From Terana coerulea (taxonomy: Eukaryota > Basidiomycota > Agaricomycetes > Polyporales > Phanerochaetaceae), in contig JAKOGH010000783.1 of NCBI GenBank assembly GCA_024811115.1, forward strand, positions 62,001 to 126,000: 64,000 nt of DNA, written 5' to 3'. Both the position numbers and the translations under genes were made by a program. The stretch's first letter is position 1, and every line of letters starts with the position of its first letter. Below are positions 12,625 through 22,974 of this stretch, one piece after another. The notes beneath the pieces were generated by a model. That model was not told where the DNA came from, did no database searches, and saw only the letters and a list, made by a program, of their open reading frames with translations.

Positions 12625-13238
12625 GACGGGCCCCGCAGCTCAAGCGTAGGTCAGCCTCTAACGCCGCGACAATGACTAACCAACTTACCTTCGGTGGACA
12701 GAGCCCTCGGCGATGTCGATGGTGGTTGCAGAACGTGAGCGGTTCAAGTTGTGATGAGTTGTCTGTTTTCGGCAAGAATCGCCAATGTGGCGCCAGCGTC
12801 TATCGGTTCACCAACAGTTGGTCTGTTTCCCGCTCTTTCCTTCCGACAGCCTCCACCTGCGCTGAACGCCTCGGACTTGTAATACTTCGTTTCCAACCCC
12901 CGCTCACACCCAGAAGGAAGGATAGGCGATCATAGGTATGCTTCAGGACTTCCACAAGTGAAGAATGACAAATTAACTCAGATTCGGTCACAGACGGCTG
13001 GACGCTCCTGAGAGTAGCAACTTTCTAATAACCTCGCTGAGCTGTTATGATCGGATGGGCGGGATGCGAAGCTCATGGTATGGAAGAACCTTTCTGGGCC
13101 TTGCACAATTGACCCCGCCGATAACGCTTGCCGGAAGCACCCCCCCCTCAACCCCTTACCAATTGATGACGCATCACAGCCTCAAGTGCAATCATCGATT
13201 GTGCGCTTCAAAACCAAGATAATGCCAGTGAACAGGGG

Positions 13239-13246
13239 TATAAAAG
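13239..13246 (+). promoter_or_regulatory. TATA box of SDR-A
   Basis: TATAAAAG, 65 bp upstream of the ATG at 13311. The matching element stands at the same relative place in the duplicated copy (15651). Confidence 0.7.
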
Positions 13247-13310
13247 CTGAAAGGCGTTGAGATAATCCATCCACCCACTCAACGATACTCAACACTCACT
13301 CTTCATCGCA

Positions 13311-14515
13311 ATGGCACCCAAGCAACTCGTCTGGCTCATCACCGGCACCTCGTATGTCTTATTCTATGCATACCGCGACTTGAACTGACCCCTGTGTAGC
13401 TCTGGTCTCGGACGTGAGCTTGCTCTCGGTGCGCTCGAGCGGGGCGACAAAGTCATTGCTACCGCCCGTGGCCGGTCGTTCGACAAGCTTGCAGACCTCA
13501 AGGAAAAGGGTGCAGCTATCATCCAGCTAGATGTCACCGCTCCCCTCGACAAGCTGGCCAAAGTTGCAGAGGAAGCCGTCAACATTTACGGTCGCGTTGA
13601 TGTTATCGTCAACAATGCAGGCTACATTGAGACAGGATCTCTCGAGGAAATCACGTACGCCCTCGCACATTTTTGGGACAGAATTGCGTATGCTTACTAT
13701 TGGCTGGGACAGGCCTGAAGAAACCTTTGACCAGTACAAGTCCGTATACCATATTCTCCCTGTGGTTAATCCTTACGCTCTACCGCTCCTAGCACCAACG
13801 TTCTCGCACCGCTCAATGTCAACCGCGCATTCTTGCCTTATCTACGCAAGCAGAAGTTTGGTTATATTGTTTGGGCTGGTTCCATCGCAGGCTGGATGTG
13901 CGTACAAAGAAGTTATGTTCCTAAAGGCTCTCGCTGATGATCGCTCAGGACAAAGAACAATCTCGCCTTCGGCCTGTACTCATCCACGAAGTATGCGGTA
14001 CGAGGTGCGTGTATATGCGAAGTCAACATGAACGCGTCTGGACCAACGTTCTCATCCAGGCCTCGCTGAGGCCCTGAACAACGAAATTTCACCACTGGGT
14101 TTACGCAGCCTGTGTTTCGAGTTCGGCTACTTCCGCACCAACCTGCTTAGTGATGGAAACAAGGGCAACGAGAAGAGCCGCATCGAGGACTACAAGCCGA
14201 TCTTCGCGGAGTCTAATGCTGCTTTGGCCGGTGCGTCCCGTCTTACTGGTATCAGCGGATTGAAAGGCTTACAAAAATGTCCATTCTTTGGCAGCGTACA
14301 ACCTCAAGCAGCCTGGTGACCCTAAGCGCGGCGTCAACGTTATTCTCGACATCGTCCACGGTGAGGGCGTTGCGGCGGGCAGGAAGATCCCGACTACCAT
14401 CTCCCTTGGCAGCGACTGCTACGAGGCGACGAAGGAGGAGATCGAGGCTCAGCTCAAGAAGATGGAAGAGTGGAAGGACGTGACTATCAGTACTGACTTC
14501 CCCAAGGGCACGTAA
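13311..14515 (+). CDS. SDR-A: short-chain dehydrogenase/reductase
   Basis: NAD(P)-dependent oxidoreductase of the classical SDR fold, about 280 residues; substrate unknown. From ATG 13311: MAPKQLVWLITGTS joins SGLGRELALGALERG across the first intron, giving the TGxxxGxG cofactor motif. NNAGYIETGSLEEIT follows, then NVNRAFLPYLRKQKFGYIVW, with Ser in AGSIAGW and the catalytic pair in LYSSTKYAVRG (YxxxK). The C-terminus is LEEWK-like and ends TDFPKGT, TAA at 14513. About six introns. The intron after QYK begins GTCCGT, where copy A' has GTACGT, so splicing there may be weak. It is the first of two full copies in the tandem duplication. Confidence 0.9.
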
Positions 14516-14791
14516 GAGCGCTGGCTGGACTACAGCGCGCCGGCTCGGAGACTGATAGAACCCACCAAACCCATTGTATTCAAAACCTTCGATTTCCAAC
14601 GATGATTAACGTCTCGTCCCACGACGTGGCTTGATGTGCCTATGCTTCGATCTACACGAGCGTGGCACAAATAAAGCTGGAACGCTGCCACACAACGGTA
14701 TATATGTCCTCCTGACCTTGTTTTTTTCACAGTGCCCTATATATCTAGGGTCGGTCAGACATATAACCCGAGCCGCCTGGCTTCGGGCGCA

Positions 14792-14797
14792 TATAAA
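14792..14797 (+). promoter_or_regulatory. TATA box of the truncated SDR-B copy
   Basis: TATAAA 82 bp before the ATG at 14879, in the same context (TATAAAGTC) as the promoter of intact SDR-B at 17198. The promoter was carried along by the duplication. Confidence 0.6.
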
Positions 14798-14878
14798 GTC
14801 GTACGGTGGAGAGAAAATCGACAACGACAGCCGTCCCACCCGCTATTATCTCGCTGAACCATCGACCTGTACGTGACA

Positions 14879-15157
14879 ATGTCCCGAAAACAGCCAGTCT
14901 GGCTCATCACCGGTACATCGTGCGTTTACTCATCCCTCGTTCCGCGTCCCCCGCTGACCTCGACTTGTAGGACTGGTCTCGGGCGGCATCTCGCTATGGA
15001 GGCTTTAGAACGGGGAGAGAAGGTCATCGCCACCGCTCGTGCTCGCTCGTTCTCGAAGCTCGCAGACCTGAAGGAGCAAGGCGCGGATATTCTTGAGTTG
15101 GACATCACGGCGCCGTTGGACAGTCTGCATGATATCGCGAAGCAAGCTGTCGAGTAG
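14879..15157 (+). pseudogene. SDR-B': truncated copy of the SDR-B gene
   Basis: First two exons of SDR-B, from ATG 14879, with the intron GTGCGT..TAG intact. It encodes the first beta-alpha-beta unit of the Rossmann fold (VWLITGTS joined to TGLGRHLAMEALERG) up to LHDIAKQA, then stops at TAG 15155-15157. The intact gene at 17285 continues with GRVDVLVNNAG and the catalytic part. The stop lies at the duplication junction, so the truncation is a by-product of the rearrangement. The promoter is kept, so a product of about 79 residues lacking the active site could still be made. It is unlikely to be an active enzyme. Confidence 0.85.
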
Positions 15158-15650
15158 TAAGGGTCGTCAATGTGGCGCCGGCGTCTACCGGTTCACCGAC
15201 AGTTCTGTTGGCCGTTTAACTCTGACTCCAACTTCTTCCTTCCGAAAGCCACCGCCTGAGCTGAACTCCTCGGACCTGTAATACATCGATTCCAATCCCC
15301 GCTCACACCTAGGAGGGAGACTAGGCGATCACAGGTACGCTTTAGTACGTCTACGAGCAAAGAACGAGCAGCTAACTTAGATTCGGTCACAGACAGTTGG
15401 ACGCTCCTGAGAGTAGCATGTCGTTCAATACCCCGTTGAGGCATGTTCGATCGGATGGGCGCATTGCACAGCTCTTTTTATGGAAGAACTTTGATTGGAC
15501 CTTACACGATTGTCCGCGAGAACGCTGGAGAACGCCGCCCACATTCAACCTCCCCTCAGTCCCTTGCCAATTGATAACGCGATGACGCATCACAGTCTCG
15601 AGCGCAATCATTGATTGTGCGCTGGCCCAGATAATGTCGATGAGCAGGGT

Positions 15651-15658
15651 TATAAAAG
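15651..15658 (+). promoter_or_regulatory. TATA box of SDR-A'
   Basis: TATAAAAG 62 bp upstream of the ATG at 15713, matching the element at 13239 in unit 1. Confidence 0.7.
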
Positions 15659-15712
15659 CTGGAAGGCCTCGCGATAATCCATCAACCCACTCAGCACTCA
15701 CTTTTCATCGCA

Positions 15713-16916
15713 ATGGTACCCAAGCAACTCGTCTGGCTCATCACCGGTACCTCGTACGTTTCGCTCTATGCGTCTCCGCGGCTCGAACTGACCCCTTGTG
15801 TAGCTCTGGTCTCGGACGCGAACTCGCTCTCGGCGCGCTCGAGCGTGGCGACAAAGTCATTGCTACCGCTCGTGGCCGGTCATTCGACAAGCTTGCAGAC
15901 CTCAAGGAGAAGGGTGCAGCTATCATCCAGCTGGACGTCACCGCTCCCCTCGAAAAGCTGGCCAAAGTTGCAGAGGAAGCCGTCAACATTTACGGTCGTG
16001 TTGATGTTGTCGTCAACAACGCAGGCTACGTTGAGACAGGATCTCTTGAGGAAATCACGTACGCCTTCGCACATCTTTGCGCCAGAATTACGCAAACTTG
16101 CTATTGGCTGGGACAGGCCTGAAGAAACCTTTGCCCAATACAAGTACGTATGCCATCTTCTCCCTGCGATTAATCCTTACGCTCTATCATTCCCTAGCAC
16201 CAACGTTCTCGCTCCGCTGAATGTCAACCGAGCATTTTTGCCATACCTGCGCAAGCAGAAGTTTGGTTACATTCTCTGGGCTGGATCGCTTGCGGGCTGG
16301 ATGTGCGTACAAGAGCTTCTGATCCTAAAAGCTCTCACTGACGATGCTCTAGGACAAAAACAACCTGACCTTTGGCCTCTACTCATCCACGAAATATGCG
16401 GTACGAGGTGCGTGCATATGCGAGGTCAGCATGGACGCGCCCGGATTAACGTTCTCATTAAGGTCTCGCTGAGGCCCTGAACAACGAAATTTCGCCACTG
16501 GGTTTACGCAGCCTGTGTTTCGAGTTCGGCTACTTCCGCACCGACCTACTCAGCGACGGAAACAAGGGCAACGAGAAGGACCGCATCGAGGACTACAAGC
16601 CGATCTTCGCAGAATCTAATGCTGCTGTGGCCGGTGCGGAGCGTCTTATTGGTATCAGCGGATTTGAAGGCTCACAAATGCCTGTTCTCTGGCAGCGTAC
16701 AACCATAAGCAGCCTGGTGACCCTAAGCGCGGCGTCAGCGTTATTCTTGACATCGTCCGCGGTGAGGGCGTCGCGGCGGGCAGGAAGATCCCGACTACCA
16801 TCTCTCTCGGCAGCGACTGCTATGAGTTGACGAAGGAGGAGATCGAGGCTCAGCTCAAGAAGATGGAAGAGTGGAAGGATGTGACCCTCAGTACTGACTT
16901 CCCCAAGGGCACGTAA
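15713..16916 (+). CDS. SDR-A': tandem duplicate of SDR-A
   Basis: Close paralog of SDR-A with the same exon layout: MVPKQLVWLITGTS, SGLGRELALGALERG, NNAGYVETGSLEEIT, LYSSTKYAVRG and the TDFPKGT end. One point differs. The exon after the third main intron begins GACAAAAACAACC, one base shorter than in SDR-A (GACAAAGAACAATC). With the donor used in SDR-A (AT then GTGCGT) this exon would run into TGA. Splicing at the next GT four bases downstream (ATGTGC then GTACAA) restores the frame and adds one residue. So the gene is either rescued by a donor shift or broken; RNA would decide. Cofactor and catalytic residues are otherwise intact. Confidence 0.85.
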
Positions 16917-17197
16917 GAGCGCTGGCTGGACTGTATCGCGCCGGCGTGGGCACTAAAAGAACCGCTAAGCACATTGTATTCAAAGCCATCCGAATCCCAA
17001 CACTGATTGACGTCTCGTTTCACACCGTGGCTTGGTGTTTCGTGCTTCGATCTACACGAGCGTTGTACAAATAAAGGTGAAACGTTGACACACAGCGGCA
17101 TATATGTCCTCCTGACCCTGTTTCTTCTCACAATATCCTCTATATCTAGGTTCTATCAGACATCATAAGTCAACGTCGATCCGCCTGAGTTCGGACG

Positions 17198-17206
17198 TAT
17201 ATAAAG
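17198..17206 (+). promoter_or_regulatory. TATA box of SDR-B
   Basis: TATATAAAG 79 bp upstream of the ATG at 17285, matched by the copy at 14792. Confidence 0.65.
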
Positions 17207-17284
17207 TCCTATACCGTTCGAGAATATCCCTAACGGCGGCCGTTACACCTGCCACCTCACCGAATCACCAATCTCTACGTGACC

Positions 17285-18553
17285 ATGTCTGAAAACAAGC
17301 TGGTCTGGCTCATCACGGGCACATCGTGCGTACATATATTGGCTTATCATTCTTCGTTTCTCGCTGATCTCAACTCGTAGGACTGGTCTCGGGCGACATC
17401 TGGCTTTGGAGGCTCTAGAGCGGGGAGAGAAGGTCATCGCCACCGCTCGTGCTCGCTCGTTCTCGAAGCTCGCAGATCTGAAGGAGAAAGGCGCAGACAT
17501 TCTCGAGTTGGACATCACTGCACCGCTGGATAGTCTGCATGATATCGCGAAGCACGCCATCGCGCTTCACGGGCGGGTCGACGTCCTTGTTAACAACGCA
17601 GGTGCGGTCCATCGAGTGTTATGAGGGTGGTTGACGATTGAATGGAATACCTAGGCTTTCACGAGTTTGGGCCTCTCGAGGAACTGACGTGAGTCTTACC
17701 AATTCTACATTTGCACGTTGACAAGCTCAGCGATTCCTCCAATAAGACCGGAGGAAACCTTCAACCAAGTCAAGTAAGCCGCTCATTGAGATGAGAATGC
17801 ATCCAATCAATCTTCTGACCTTTTCTCCAGCACGAACGTTCTCGCGCACCTCAACGTCAACAGAGCATTTCTCCCGCATATGCGCAAACAGAAGACAGGC
17901 ACCATAGTCTGGATAGGCTCTTCCTCCGGCTGGCGGTGAGTCATGCCCTGGCACGCGGTGTGGCTGTTGATCACTCACGCCCGGTTTAGATCCAAGGATG
18001 CCGTATGCTACGGCCTATACTGTACTACGAAATATGCAGTGCGATGTACGTGTGCGTCTGCTGTTGCTGTTAGATGCAGCGCTGAAAGCTTCTCTTGCTC
18101 AGGTCTCTCCCAGTCGCTGAACGCTGAGATTTCTCAATTCGGACTGCGAAGCCTATGCTTCGATTTAGGGGGCTTCGCTGGCACCAGCATACTTAGCGAA
18201 GGTCACCGAGGCTCCAAGAAGGATCGCATTGCCGACTATCGGCAGCTCAGCGATCTTGTGTATGGCGCCATAACGTGTACGTTCTTCTCATTTACTGTTA
18301 GGTCATAGTAACGTTTTGTGGCTTACAACGGATTGCAGCGTACCCGGGAACCGAGCCTGGCGACCCCAAGCGCGCTGTGAGAGTGATACTGGACGTCGTG
18401 CGCGGAGAAGGATGCGCTGCCGGCAAGACCATACCGACGTCGCTGGCACTCGGCAGTGACTGCTACGATGTAAAAAAGGAAACGTGCGAGACTGCTCTTG
18501 CGGAGCTGGAGGAGTGGAAGGACGTCACATTCAGCACGGACTTCCCCAAGTAG
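17285..18553 (+). CDS. SDR-B: short-chain dehydrogenase/reductase
   Basis: Intact third SDR of the cluster. Exons give MSENKLVWLITGTS, TGLGRHLALEALERG, GRVDVLVNNAG spliced to FHEFGPLEELT, LNVNRAFLPHMRKQK, WIGSSSGW and GLYCTTKYAVR, so the TGxxxGxG motif, the NNAG motif and Ser, Tyr and Lys of the active site are all present. It ends STDFPK, TAG 18551-18553. It has one intron that SDR-A lacks, inside the NNAG-F codon region, a gain or loss since the two types split. Clear homology to SDR-A suggests related substrates, possibly the same pathway. Nothing in the neighbourhood names that pathway. Confidence 0.9.
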
Positions 18554-18690
18554 CTGCGTAGTAAAGACTGCGGCTCCCACCTTGCCCAAATGTATTCAAT
18601 GGAAACCAGCAGTGTATATTAATAGTGAGAGTGCTGGGGCTACTAGAACAGGAGGACGAGTGGGCCGAATCGAAGGCGTAGCATATCAGC

Positions 18691-19552
18691 TCAATGAGCG
18701 CTGTTGAAGATGGAGCTTCGTCAATGGTTAGTTCGAATGGAGATATCGGCAGGTTCAGCACACTTACTTCAAGTTGAATCGGCCAGGCTCTCTGCGCAGG
18801 ACCTTCTTCGGGGCAGAGACAAACTCCGCATCCTCGATCGCGCGCAACGTGGTTTCCTCGTCGAGCACACCTTCTTCGACAGCCTTTCGCAGCATATCCT
18901 TGACCCAGGACTGGCGGTTCCAAAGGACACTTTCCTTCATCTTCTGCACGGGCGTCGCGAACGCGATCTGTTCGAGTTTCTTTCTGTCCGCGTACGAGAG
19001 CTTCCCGACGGAACACACGCCGTGGTTGTGCCGTCCGCACGGCTTCGAGATCGCGCCGTGATTCGTGTAACAGTCGATGTTGTCCTCGATCTCGAGCACG
19101 CGCATCCTCACGGTCTTGGGGTCGTCCTCACTGCTTTGCTTGAGAGTGTCGCCACCGACACACCAGCCGACGAACCAGGGCTTCTCGCCGGCGGGCTTGG
19201 CCTCGTTGTCGAGGTCTGGGACGACGATGTACACAGGTTCCGAGCCGCCTTGCTCCTTGAACCTCATGTTGTTCTCGTGCGAGTAGGGCGTCGGAGAGCC
19301 GCAGCGGCCGTTGTTGGGCTCCTCCTCCAGGTACGGTGGAACAGGTTTCCTGCGGATCGTATTCAAGCTAGTCTGCCGACTGTGGGCAGGCCGAGAAGCA
19401 GCTGGTGTGATGTCCGCGGTGTGATCAGGAGCAGTAGACCTCCGAGACATGGATGCAGGGCGAGAGGCGGAGTCGGTTGACATGGTGTTGACAGGCAGTC
19501 GGTAGGAAGTTGCGTTGTCGAGCGTGAATGCAGTGTACGCGGGGGATTGCAT
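18691..19552 (-). CDS. uncharacterised basidiomycete protein
   Basis: Nearly intronless reading frame from ATG 19552. The first 90 residues are Ser/Thr/Arg-rich and probably disordered. The folded part reads PVYIVVPDLDNE, WFVGWCVGG, RMRVLEIEDNIDCY, VGKLSYADRKKLEQIA, then VLWNRQSWVKDML and a helical end. The WN-x-Q-x-WV pattern resembles a family of fungal hypothetical proteins whose function I do not know. A TAA follows FNLK at 18764, but it forms part of a strong donor (GTAAGT). An intron ending CTTCAACAG would add three residues and end at TGA 18691; I prefer that model. The pattern of a conserved W-rich core with variable ends is typical of effector-like or self-recognition families, but that is speculation. 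Confidence 0.62.
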
Positions 19553-21168
19553 GAGGTTTGAGGAAAGTGTTGCACGAGACGCTGCCTATTTATGTCTTTC
19601 CAACGGGATGGCCACCGGTGCCACTCAGAACAAAAACCATTCGGTGAGTGGTTCAGATTCCATAGAAGGAGGTGGCCAAGCATCGGTCTCGGCCTGCAAA
19701 GGTGGCCTGCGCATGGCGTACTAGAGCGCTCTTCACATGGCGGGTGGACGAAGGTGATAAATTTGGGGCATAAAAGTAGCTGATGTTCTGATGGACAGTC
19801 TGGACCAAAGATAAGCCTGGACAAAGAGCAGTTTCGGAAAATGAACACAAAGTCGAGTACGTGTAGCTCATGCAAGCCTCGGGCGAGCCCGAGTACGTCC
19901 GAGTATGTTTGTAAGGTTAAAGGAGGCAGTGATAGTGCAATGCGCACCTTTATTTCTTCTTGGTTGAAGATTCGCACTTTCTGAACGAATTTCGGGAAAA
20001 GATGCGAAACCAACTGTTAGACAAGCACATCGCAACTGCGCTTTGTCTGTCCTAGGCAGTGCCTCGACGGAGGGAGTTTTCCAAGATTCTTCTAGCCTAT
20101 AAACGTTGGCCTAGTAAGTCAAGACATTTCGGGTCGTTCTCGTCAAACCTCGCCCTGAGCAAGTACTGGCCATACTGCAACACCTGCCAGTGCGTGATCA
20201 CAGGTGGAGCATACTTACGCGTGAGGATACTTACTTACACAGCATTCGTGGTCTAGCAGTTCAACGTAAGTGGAATGTACAGCTAATTTCTCAGCGATCG
20301 CTGAGTACCATAGACAGGAGAGTGGCGTTGGAAGTACAGTGCCAATATAGCCAGGCCATTCGCCGGCCTCCTGCCAACTCGGAAACCGCTCACTGGCATG
20401 TCTGTGTGGTTCTCAGTCCCCGTCATGAGCGAGCTGCTTTCATATCGCTTACTGGTTAAGAAAGGTTCGGCCTTACAAATACTGCAAATAGGCATTCACT
20501 TCGTACCATGCTGGTTCTGGCTTGGAAGCGAAGTAAAGTGGTCCGTTCGCTAGCGACGTGGAATGGCAGTGTGTAGTTGTTAGCGCCGATGGTCGCGCTC
20601 AGACACGGCAAGGCCCGCGCCGGCCTTGCGTCGGCCTACATAGTACGTCGATCAATTGATCGCCGCCTGTGGTTTCCGATCAATTGCAACCATGGCTCTT
20701 ACATAACCTCGATAATCCAGAGAGGCTCAGCATGCTAACAGACAGTGCCGCAAAGACATGTTAAAGTACTCGTGAGCTAGAGTGAGTAACAAGACGTTCC
20801 AATGGATGGGTGGCGCTCTACAACAGGCAACAGACGATTTTGTATGGGATATCCAATATATTCTGCGTGTGCTTGAAACCTTGTTGAAAGCACTGGCTGG
20901 AAGGATAGACTAGACCCTCGGCTGTTGCAAGCATATGCTGAAGCGCGAGTACAGATGGCAGACGCCGATTACCTTTGAGGATATTCGTCTTGCAATTTCT
21001 CTCTTCAACATTGCAAGGATCATTCATACAACATTCAACAACTATCGGAACCAGTATAAGTACAAGTACAATCACATCCATACTTTGGAGCCCTGCTGCA
21101 CACGTGGCGCTGCTCCGTGCTTATAGCATGAGTACATCTTCAGCATGTAGATCACTGGCTGACGCACC
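19553..21168. other. intergenic stretch of 1.6 kb, nothing recognised
   Basis: Contains the promoter of the gene starting at 19552 and the 3' side of the cysteine-rich gene. Base composition is near 50 percent GC, without coding bias. I find no RNA gene or mobile-element protein. Confidence 0.45.
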
Positions 21169-21701
21169 TCAGGTGCAGTAGCAGTGGGCAAAGCACTCCT
21201 GGCAGTTCTTATAGTTTGCACAGTTGGGCTTCTTCTTCAACACTCCGCTGCCGTCACATTCCACGCAGGTGTTCGAGCAGTACGTGTCACCGTACTGGCC
21301 ACATCCTGCGACCTTGTATTTGGCGGCCGCGGCCGCGCGCCGGCTTCGGTGTTAGCGTCTTCGGTGGCAGCACCGGACCTGGGAGGTACAGTAAGCCCGT
21401 AAATCTACTAGTAGGGTACCATAGAGGATGTATGGGAGTCTTGAACGCACCCGCTCGAAGAATAAGCCGCTGGGGCTCCGGTGGTGGTACCGGAGACGAC
21501 GAGGATGGCGGGCCCTTTGCTGAGAGAAGAGAGGTGGGCCAGAACGGGAAGATGAGCTCCGAGGAAGGGGGCATGTAATCCTTTTGGCACAGTGGCGTTG
21601 GCAGGATCGCCGCCCTCAATGCCATTAGATGTATGGGAGGCGGCGGATAGCCCGAGGAGGAGGACGAGCGAGATCAAGGATCGGTTTACGAATGGCTGCA
21701 T
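21169..21701 (-). CDS. small secreted cysteine-rich protein, reading frame apparently broken
   Basis: From ATG 21701: a secretion signal (MQPFVNRSLISLVLLLGLSA), then about 70 Gly/Ser/Ala/Pro-rich residues, an intron (GTGCGT..CCCAG), and a second exon. Its last 43 codons hold nine cysteines (pattern CGQYGDTYC, TCVEC, NCANYKNCQEC, HCYCT) before TGA 21169-21171. The first part of exon 2 continues the frame of exon 1 (SGAATEDANTEAG), but the cysteine-rich part is in another frame. The switch falls in the GC-rich run near 21325-21345 (GCGGCCGCGGCC), with no fitting intron. Either one base is missing or extra there, or an alternative acceptor (CCGAAG) is used. No family recognised; the layout is that of fungal small secreted proteins. 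Confidence 0.55.
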
Positions 21702-21754
21702 TGTAGAGCTGAGTGTGAGTGAAGTCTGGGGGATCAAGAGGAGGTGAGTGCAGT

Positions 21755-21760
21755 CTTATA
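21755..21760 (-). promoter_or_regulatory. TATA box of the cysteine-rich protein gene
   Basis: Reads TATAAG on the minus strand, 54 bp upstream of the ATG at 21701. The position fits a core promoter; the sequence is slightly off consensus. Confidence 0.5.
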
Positions 21761-22927
21761 TTCAGAGTATGGGCGAGCTTCCAGGACTCTGACACCCTAA
21801 AGTTCATCAGTGTAATTGCAACCCGTGTTCAAGTTGCATTCATGCAAGTTGTAGCATTCATGCAGAGGTCCGATGCCACAAGGTATCGGAATAGTTTCCA
21901 TGCATTCCCACCGGGTGCTCCACCCATAAGCGACAAGATTTGAGGGTGTCCTAGGATGAATGTGCATTGTTCATGCGAGACTGCAAAGACCCTCGGTGTA
22001 CTGGATCTTCCTGAAACCATGAAAAGTGCACGTAGTCAGAAAAACCCGCATCAACTAACCGCGTGAGCGTTTAGATAATACTCGTGCATCGTTCTGCAGG
22101 AGAACTCAGGACGTCTTGGATGAATTGGCACGAGTGAGAGGGCTGACCCATTGAAGCTCGCAAAGCAAAGGCATCGTCTGGTACCCTGCGAGCACGTTGC
22201 AAGGCCTGAATGGCAAGAATCACCTCCATGGTTATCAGGCACCAATACCAAGCCCTCGAGACTCGGGGGCAGATGGCAGAGGGCAGAACTTGAGCGTGCC
22301 ATCCGCCGCTCGATTCAATCAAGACCCGAATGGCAGGATACGATAGTCCTGCAAATATATCGCTCGGCAGATGCAACGTCTTTCAATATACGATACAGTA
22401 CCGTTATTTAATATCCCAAGTTGGGATCTAGCTTTGTATCGTACGCAACTCGAGCTATGTATGTTGCAAGAACTTCAACTGAAGCCTTTTGCCTCTGGTC
22501 GACGGTTCTCTGGGTCCCAACTCCGGGAACTTCCGTCAGCCAATCAGAGCTCGTAGGCATGACTGGGAGTCTGGGACCTTGGAGACCTACTTATGCGTGA
22601 GAATGTATCGGCGTCTCCCAGGAGGTCTCAGCTCCGCCGTCGACGTCGACTTCCTCGACATCTAGTAGGCGGTTAGAAGATACCGTACCGACGTCGCTTC
22701 AAGCCTCTGGCCTCAAGCTCGGACTTCATTTCTCGACATCTTCAACGCACGATACTGAGACTGGCTCTCTAAAAAGGCATGGAACGTCCCATCTTGACGG
22801 TGACCGGGCGCTTGCCCACACGGTAGTAGATTCAAATGAGTACCAGTCATAATCATGAGCAGCCCGGTCAGCCTCAGAAGCTGTTGGACATGGTCAGCAC
22901 GGTCAGCCGTTAGCCTCGTTAGCTGCG

Positions 22928-22933
22928 TATAAA
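22928..22933 (+). promoter_or_regulatory. TATA box upstream of the coiled-coil gene
   Basis: TATAAA located 42 bp before the ATG at 22975. It argues against using the in-frame ATG at 22933, which overlaps the box. Confidence 0.5.
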
Positions 22934-22974
22934 TGAGGTGCGTTCTCCAGTTCGTCTCCATCGTCTCGCACATC

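Larger units (their letters stand above)
12772..15154. repeat. tandem segmental duplication, unit 1 (about 2.4 kb)
   Basis: Direct repeat of the block at about 15159-17554. Unit 1 holds an upstream region, SDR-A, its 3' flank, the SDR-B promoter and the first part of SDR-B. Matching landmarks in both units include CAATGTGGCGCC, GATTCGGTCACAGAC followed by GGACGCTCCTGAGAGTAGCA, TATAAAAGCT, and the SDR exons. The copies have diverged, mostly in introns and flanks, so the event is not recent. Identity with unit 2 continues to 15144 and is lost by about 15155. Confidence 0.88.
15159..17554. repeat. tandem segmental duplication, unit 2 (about 2.4 kb)
   Basis: Second copy of the block at 12772-15154: upstream region (15159-15712), SDR-A', 3' flank, SDR-B promoter and the start of SDR-B. 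Here the sequence runs on into the complete SDR-B gene, so unit 2 keeps the original right-hand border, and unit 1 keeps the original left-hand border next to Mediator subunit 1. The 555 bases before SDR-A' hold no other gene. Confidence 0.88.
21702..22974. other. intergenic stretch with a divergent promoter region
   Basis: 1.27 kb between the cysteine-rich gene (-) and the coiled-coil gene (+). It holds TATA-like elements for both and a short direct repeat of GCATTCATGCA (21837 and 21855 regions). No gene recognised. Confidence 0.45.

Noticed and set aside
12625..13310. Upstream block of SDR-A considered as a mobile element because it recurs at 15159
   Set aside because: The repeat extends through the whole SDR-A gene in tandem order, so a segmental duplication explains it without a mobile element.
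21837..21866. Direct repeat of GCATTCATGCA considered as a regulatory array
   Set aside because: Only two copies, 18 bases apart, in AT-rich intergenic DNA; chance is likely.
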